Under the pieces are notes generated by a model. It had not been told where the DNA came from and did not search any database. It was given only the letters and a program-made list of their open reading frames with translations. 64,000 nucleotides of DNA from an uncultured Acidobacteriota bacterium (GTDB lineage: Bacteria > Acidobacteriota > JAAYUB01): positions 1 through 64,000 of the forward strand of contig CALAMB010000485.1 in NCBI GenBank assembly GCA_937925645.1, given 5' to 3'. How positions within the stretch are numbered: the stretch's first letter is position 1; each line of letters begins with the position of its first letter. This document shows positions 59,117-64,000 of the stretch, piece after piece. The position numbers were made by a program, and so were the translations under genes.

Positions 59117-62100
59117 TCAATTGCTCAGCTGGTGGTCCAGCTGGAAGCGGGCATCCCAGACCCGGCGTTGGCGGGCCTTATCCTCGAGCAGGACGAACAG
59201 CCGGTCGGCCAGGCCCTGCCGCATGGCCGCATCGTACCGCCACGCCAGGGCCCGGAGCCACACGTTTTCCAGCGCCCCACGCAGGTTCAATCGGTCCAGC
59301 ATGTTTTCGATCACGACCAGATCGCCCGGGCCGCGGGATTCCCGTGACAGGAACTCGGCCAGGCCGCTCCCCACGTCGTTGCCGGAACTCGGATTATCCC
59401 GGGCCATCAGGTGTTCGTAGTTCAATGCCTCCTGGTTGATGAGCGTGATGGCCGTTCGTTCCAAACCGGAGGGCACGGCCTTCTGAAGCAGCGGCAACAC
59501 CGGCTCGCTTTCGGACCGGGTGCGGAACAGCATGGGCAGGTACTTCGCCAGCAAGGCGGTGTTGCCGGCGCTTTCCGCCCGTTCCGCGAGCCACCGGACC
59601 AGCAGGCGCGCGTCGGGATGATCGGCCAGGTCGGCCTCCGCCGCAGGGAAGGCGGCCGGAGCGCCGAACTGGAGCGCATGCAGGCGTAACGCCAACAGTC
59701 GACGGACCTCAGACCAGCCGGTCGCCGGCGGGGTGACCGGCACGCCCCCGGCCAGTTCGGCGGCCCAGGAACGGTCTTTCAATCCGTACCGGATGACGGT
59801 TTCGATGGTCTCCGTCTTCCGTTCCAGCGGAACGTCGGGCCGGTCCAGGTACGCCAGCAGCCGGGCGAGGGTGACCTGCCGGTAGTCGGCCGCGAACTGC
59901 ATCCGGAGGCGGTACCCGTCTGTGGCGGGCGAACCCCGGCCCAACCCCTCGAACACGGCGAGAAACGGCTCCACCTGGTCAAACCGGTCATGCTCCACCA
60001 GGAAGGCCGTGATCCGACGGGCCATGTCGAGCCGGTCCTCGGCCCGGTTCAGGGCCTCGCGGAAGCGGGCGGCCATCCCCGCCGCGTCGCCCCGCTCCGC
60101 ATCGAGGACCGCCAACTGGAACGCTTCTTCGGCCGTGGGATAACGGTCTCTGATGGCTGACAGAACCAACTCCCGCGTCAGCTCCGCTGCCCGCACATTC
60201 CAGCCGAAAGCGCGCAGGAAGCGATCACTCAATTCGCTCCAAGATGTGGTCCCTGCGGGCTGGGACTCGATCCACGTCTGGAAGGCCTCGGCCGGCGGTG
60301 GCCCGCCCGCCGGTTTCTGGCTGTTCAACCAGGTCCACCAACGTCGCCAGTCCGCCGGGGTCAACTGGCCCACCGTCTGCGACAGGGTCTCATCGCCGCA
60401 CAACGTCGCCCGCTGGACGCTCGGATTGTCGCCCGTTTGGATCGGCGGCCCGGCCGCGCCCCATTTTCGCGCCAGGGCGGCCAGGCGAGCCTCGCGGCCC
60501 AACACGCTTTCCTCGGACGCCAGTTCCGCCGCCAGCGCCGCCAGCCGCCCGTCGGCATCCACGACGGCGAAGTTCCGGGTCAAGAAGTACTTCAGCGCCT
60601 CGACGGGCCGCTGATGGCCGCGGACACACCCCTCGATCACCGCCCATCGCTCCGCCGGCGGCAAAGCGAACAGGAGTCCCATCAGCGTATCGCCGAAAGG
60701 ACCGTATTCCTCCAGCGCATGTTGGCGGATCATCACTTTCGGCCAAACGTCGCGGAAGCGGACCAGCACCGCGAACCGACGGCCGATGCCCACGAGTTCC
60801 AAACCATCACTGGCCAGGAATCCGGCACCGTCATCGGCGGCCAGCAGATCGAGCAGACGACCGTACGCCGTCGTCACCGCTCCGGCGTCCTTGCCGGCGG
60901 CGGCCAGCCGCAGCCGGTTCCAGGCGTCTTTGAGCGGACGTTCATCCAGCGCCGTCAGCCACTGCAGACACTGCCGCGCCTCGGCCACCCGGCCCCGGGC
61001 CAGCATGCGCTCAAAGAGAACCTCGTACTCAACCCGGCGGTGGTTATTGCGCTCCAGGTCCGCCACCGCCCACGCCGCGCCGGGCTCGGTTTTGCCCGAG
61101 GCCAGAAGCCAGTCGCCGTACCGGGCGGCATACCGGTACCAGTGGGGCGGCATCAGCGCCGTGTCGTCTTCGGCGACCGACTCCAGCAGGTCGCGCACCG
61201 GCACCAGGCGCAAGACGCGGCTGAACGGTTTGTCCGCCGCCAGTTCGCTGCCCGGGCATCCCGCCAGCAACGCGGTGTGGGCGTCGCGCCAGACCGGGCT
61301 CTGGTCCGCGAATACCGTCTGCAGGGACTTAGCGGCCAGCGCATAATCCTGTTTGGCCGCCAGGAATTCCACGAACGTCCCCTTGTGCCACTGGACGCCG
61401 CCGAATCCGGCTCCCAGCTCTGCCAGTCCACCCTGCCGGAACAACAGCTCGAAGTACCGCCACGCCTCCTCCACCCCCGGCTCGTGTTCCGGATCCTGAT
61501 AAATCCGGCGCAGCCGTTCCAGCTCCGTCGGGGTTTTGGCCTGGAGCATCTCCAGCCAGGCTTGTTCCGCCCGCAACCGCCGGTGGTCCCAATCGCCGGG
61601 GTCGATCCTGGACAAGAGCAGGTCGTTCAAGGCGGACAACTCCGCCCACATGCCCCGGGCGTACAGGTACTCCCGGATACGCCAGGGAATGTAGCTCCCC
61701 TTGTCGGACCGAACCTTGCCCTGGTAGAGCGGCCCGAGCAGCTCCGTGATCACGCCTTGCTCCGCCGGCCGGATCAGGGCTTCCAGGGCGCGGTTCTTCA
61801 GCGGGCCGTTGAGATACCCGCCCAGCCGCGTCTGAAACTGACGGACCACCGCCTGGCGAGTCTCGGCCGGCAAGGGTTCCTTCAAGCCGGCGCCGGCCAG
61901 CGACAGCCACGCCGCGGCGCGCTCGATCTCGTTCTGACGGACCGCCCCGTCGACGATCGCCAGCAGCCGCTCCGTCAGTTGAGGCATCCGGCTGGAATTG
62001 GCTGCAATGGTCATCAGGTTGTTGCTGTCCAGGTCCCAGGCCAGCGCTTCATCCGGTTTGGCCGTTTGCAAAAACTTGAGGATCATGTCCACGGCCCAGT

Positions 62101-64000
62101 CATTCCGATGCCAGTCCGAGTAGAGCAGCATCTCGGCCATCGCCTGGATGCGAGGCACGCCGGAGTAGGCCTGCGCATATTGGCGGGCCAGGTCGCGCGC
62201 CTCGCCCTCGAGGCCCGCACGCCACGCGGCGGTGGCCGCATCCTGCAGCCAGCCGGGGTCGTTGTAGTTTAGGCGGGCCAGTTCCAGGCAGCGATCCTTC
62301 ATCGCCCGCCAGTCGCCCAGGATTTCCAACGGCCGGAGCGCCTCGGCGCCCAGATCGGTCCGCTGCGGCACCACTTTCAGGCACTGGGCGTAGCGCGCCG
62401 TCGCCGCCTTGGGATTATCCCGCAACATTTCCAGGCGGGCCAGCACCAGGGGCCAGCGGTAGTCGGAGGGGCTGTCGGTCGCGGCCTTTCGGAAGTAGCC
62501 TTCCAGCCGGGACAGCTGGTCCGCCTGCTGAGCCGCCAGTACGGCCTGCTCGAGGACGCCGCGGTCCTCGGGCGCGAGTTTCAGGATCTCATAGTACTCG
62601 TCCACCGCCTGAACGCGATCCCCGGCGTCCCAGGCCGCGGCGGCGACGCGGTTTCGCAGATCCACCGCCCGCGCCTTGCGCACGGCGGGATCGGGAACGA
62701 GGGACTGGAGCCGGCCCAGCGTCTGCCGGATCTCCGGAATGGCGACGACCGGCTGGCCGGCCGCCGACAGGGCGGCCCAGCGGAGTTCCATCACCGCCAG
62801 GTCGTCCGGCTCCGCCCGGAGCCAATCGGCGGCCACCGCCGCGGCTTCCAGCGGCTTCCGGTCATCGGCCAGAACGCGGATGAGCCGCTCGGTGAACTCC
62901 CGCCGGTAGGGCGCCACGGCCCGCGGCAGCACGCCCCGAAGGATGCCCGCAGCCTGGTTGCGCCGATCCAGACTCACATAGGCGTCCACCGACCGCCGGA
63001 TGACGCCCAGGTTGACGGGATGCTCGCGCACCAGCTCGGCCAGCGCACGGTCCGCTTCCTGGCCGCGTCCGTCATCCACCAGTTGCTGGATCCAGGCGAA
63101 ACTGGCGCTCAGCCGGTCCGCGCCGGGTGGCGCCAATCGCACCAGCAGCCGGTAACCGCGCATCCGGTCGTCGGCGGACAGCAGATCGGACAACTGGCCG
63201 AGTGCCTCGCGGATGGTGTCGGCTCCGGCGGATTCCGCCACCAGCGAGGCGGCCCATTCCGGCAGCGGAAACTTGTCGGACAGATTCCATTCCTGCAGAA
63301 AATTGCGCAGGTTGTTCAGAAACTCCACCGGCTTGGGCCCGCTGCGCAGCCGGTCGGTCACCGCCTGGGTGAAGAGGCGACGGTTCTCCTCGCGCTGGAG
63401 GAGCTGGTTGAGGCGGGCCCGGGCCTCCCAGTGCCGCTCGCCCCACGTCAGCGCCAGCTTGAGGTACTCGATCATGGCGGCGCCGGTCTGCCCGTCCTCC
63501 TCCAGCAGCACGCCCATTTCGAAGGGGAAAAGGTTCGGGTCGTCCTTCCGCTGGCGGATCTCCCGGATGACTGAACGCGCCTCGTCGAACAGGTAGTAAT
63601 CCCAGAATACGGTGGCTACGTTCAACCACTGGTCGGGGTCGTCCGGGTACAGCGTCAGTACCTGGCGCCAGCGGCGCGCGCCGCCGGCCACATCGCCGCC
63701 CAGGGCCAGGCAGTCGCCGGCCTCGACAAGCATCTCGCCCTGTCGGCCGGTGCGCCGGCCCAGGTCCGCCAGCAGGTCCGCCGCCTGTGCATAACGGGCG
63801 GGATCCTGCACGCCGCCCGAGCGGAGCAACTCCGCGGCGCGGCGGGCGATGGTGTCGTCGCCCGGATAGAGCTCCACCAGACGCTGGTACAGCGGCGTGG
63901 CCGTCTCGAACCGGCACCGCCAGATGTTGGCCTCCGCCCCCAGGTAGATCCAGAGCGGATCGTCACCGGACGGCTCGGTGGCCAGTGCGCCGTCCAACAG
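59117..64000 (-). CDS. Giant helical-repeat (TPR-type) protein, partial
   Basis: At least 1,627 residues; the gene enters at the right edge, so the N-terminus and any signal peptide are missing. The sequence is a long series of helical pairs with TPR features: WIYLGAEANIWRCRFETATP, ALGGDVAGGARRWRQVLTLY with PDDPDQWLNVATVFWDYYLF, VQAVDEYYEILKLAPEDRGV, NPKAATARYAQCLKVVP, with many W and Leu-rich helices. No catalytic domain is visible. It starts the minus-strand group with the DUF3352-like, PBP-like and SpoIID genes. A scaffold role in the envelope is inference. It ends QLDHQLSN. Confidence 0.85.
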   Translation of the reverse strand: MLDGALATEPSGDDPLWIYLGAEANIWRCRFETATPLYQRLVELYPGDDTIARRAAELLRSGGVQDPARYAQAADLLADLGRRTGRQGEMLVEAGDCLALGGDVAGGARRWRQVLTLYPDDPDQWLNVATVFWDYYLFDEARSVIREIRQRKDDPNLFPFEMGVLLEEDGQTGAAMIEYLKLALTWGERHWEARARLNQLLQREENRRLFTQAVTDRLRSGPKPVEFLNNLRNFLQEWNLSDKFPLPEWAASLVAESAGADTIREALGQLSDLLSADDRMRGYRLLVRLAPPGADRLSASFAWIQQLVDDGRGQEADRALAELVREHPVNLGVIRRSVDAYVSLDRRNQAAGILRGVLPRAVAPYRREFTERLIRVLADDRKPLEAAAVAADWLRAEPDDLAVMELRWAALSAAGQPVVAIPEIRQTLGRLQSLVPDPAVRKARAVDLRNRVAAAAWDAGDRVQAVDEYYEILKLAPEDRGVLEQAVLAAQQADQLSRLEGYFRKAATDSPSDYRWPLVLARLEMLRDNPKAATARYAQCLKVVPQRTDLGAEALRPLEILGDWRAMKDRCLELARLNYNDPGWLQDAATAAWRAGLEGEARDLARQYAQAYSGVPRIQAMAEMLLYSDWHRNDWAVDMILKFLQTAKPDEALAWDLDSNNLMTIAANSSRMPQLTERLLAIVDGAVRQNEIERAAAWLSLAGAGLKEPLPAETRQAVVRQFQTRLGGYLNGPLKNRALEALIRPAEQGVITELLGPLYQGKVRSDKGSYIPWRIREYLYARGMWAELSALNDLLLSRIDPGDWDHRRLRAEQAWLEMLQAKTPTELERLRRIYQDPEHEPGVEEAWRYFELLFRQGGLAELGAGFGGVQWHKGTFVEFLAAKQDYALAAKSLQTVFADQSPVWRDAHTALLAGCPGSELAADKPFSRVLRLVPVRDLLESVAEDDTALMPPHWYRYAARYGDWLLASGKTEPGAAWAVADLERNNHRRVEYEVLFERMLARGRVAEARQCLQWLTALDERPLKDAWNRLRLAAAGKDAGAVTTAYGRLLDLLAADDGAGFLASDGLELVGIGRRFAVLVRFRDVWPKVMIRQHALEEYGPFGDTLMGLLFALPPAERWAVIEGCVRGHQRPVEALKYFLTRNFAVVDADGRLAALAAELASEESVLGREARLAALARKWGAAGPPIQTGDNPSVQRATLCGDETLSQTVGQLTPADWRRWWTWLNSQKPAGGPPPAEAFQTWIESQPAGTTSWSELSDRFLRAFGWNVRAAELTRELVLSAIRDRYPTAEEAFQLAVLDAERGDAAGMAARFREALNRAEDRLDMARRITAFLVEHDRFDQVEPFLAVFEGLGRGSPATDGYRLRMQFAADYRQVTLARLLAYLDRPDVPLERKTETIETVIRYGLKDRSWAAELAGGVPVTPPATGWSEVRRLLALRLHALQFGAPAAFPAAEADLADHPDARLLVRWLAERAESAGNTALLAKYLPMLFRTRSESEPVLPLLQKAVPSGLERTAITLINQEALNYEHLMARDNPSSGNDVGSGLAEFLSRESRGPGDLVVIENMLDRLNLRGALENVWLRALAWRYDAAMRQGLADRLFVLLEDKARQRRVWDARFQLDHQLSN

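Noticed and set aside
60437..62272. 611-codon open frame on the plus strand
   Set aside because: Antisense shadow inside the giant helical-repeat gene.

Overview
The window is about 64 kb of GC-rich bacterial chromosome with tightly packed genes and no phage, transposase, CRISPR array or rRNA that I can see. It comes from a diderm: it has Kdo transferase and LpxK, heptose epimerase HldD, and a complete type II secretion (T2SS) core with secretin. It carries two genes of the futalosine menaquinone route and a succinate dehydrogenase/fumarate reductase. This gene mix, the frequent TTG/GTG starts and several secreted repeat proteins fit Acidobacteriota or a neighbouring lineage. That placement is inference; there is no 16S gene here. 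Recognisable promoters are ordinary sigma70 type (TTGnnn-17-TATAAT, or extended -10 TGnTATAAT).

Layout. 1-2071 (minus): flavoprotein and cytochrome b of succinate dehydrogenase/fumarate reductase, running off the left edge. 2.2-6.7 kb: an unknown coiled-coil protein, a secreted four-repeat protein and a radical SAM protein. 6.8-9.6 kb (minus): queE, tRNA-Ser(GCT), mqnC, mqnA. 9.7-16.1 kb (plus): dprA, topA, a CorC/HlyC-type CBS protein, ribD, ybeY. 16.1-18.1 kb (minus): a tandem universal stress protein and fabH.

18.3-31.7 kb is one apparent plus-strand operon. An ECF sigma factor, a zinc-finger anti-sigma factor and an unknown exported protein lead directly into gspE-F-G-H-I-J-K-L-M-C-D, with many start/stop overlaps and a strong terminator after gspD. 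31.8-35.0 kb is a second cassette: another ECF sigma factor, a one-TM protein whose tail carries three NPF motifs, a small exported helical-repeat protein, and a secreted FG-GAP protein with its own promoter and a very similar NPF motif. The two cassettes flanking the secretion genes are the best candidate here for an undescribed regulated secretion or surface system.

35-46 kb: two glycosyltransferases, a PHP phosphatase, murB, a tandem M16 peptidase, hldD, a HARE-HTH-type protein, a HAD nucleotidase and small proteins. 46-52.9 kb: larE and larB (nickel-pincer cofactor synthesis) separated by a secreted DUF3352-like protein, an acyl-CoA dehydrogenase of glutaryl-CoA dehydrogenase type, and a 101-bp inverted-repeat element; then pepT and a cobalamin adenosyltransferase. 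53-55.4 kb: kdtA-lpxK. 55.3-64 kb (minus): a giant helical-repeat protein (open at the right edge), a second DUF3352-like protein, a degenerate penicillin-binding-like protein and a SpoIID-domain protein, apparently one operon for the cell envelope.

No gene-free stretch exceeds 300 bp. The longest (49,893-50,182) holds the inverted-repeat element. Four convergent gene pairs overlap at their 3' ends by 24-64 bp.
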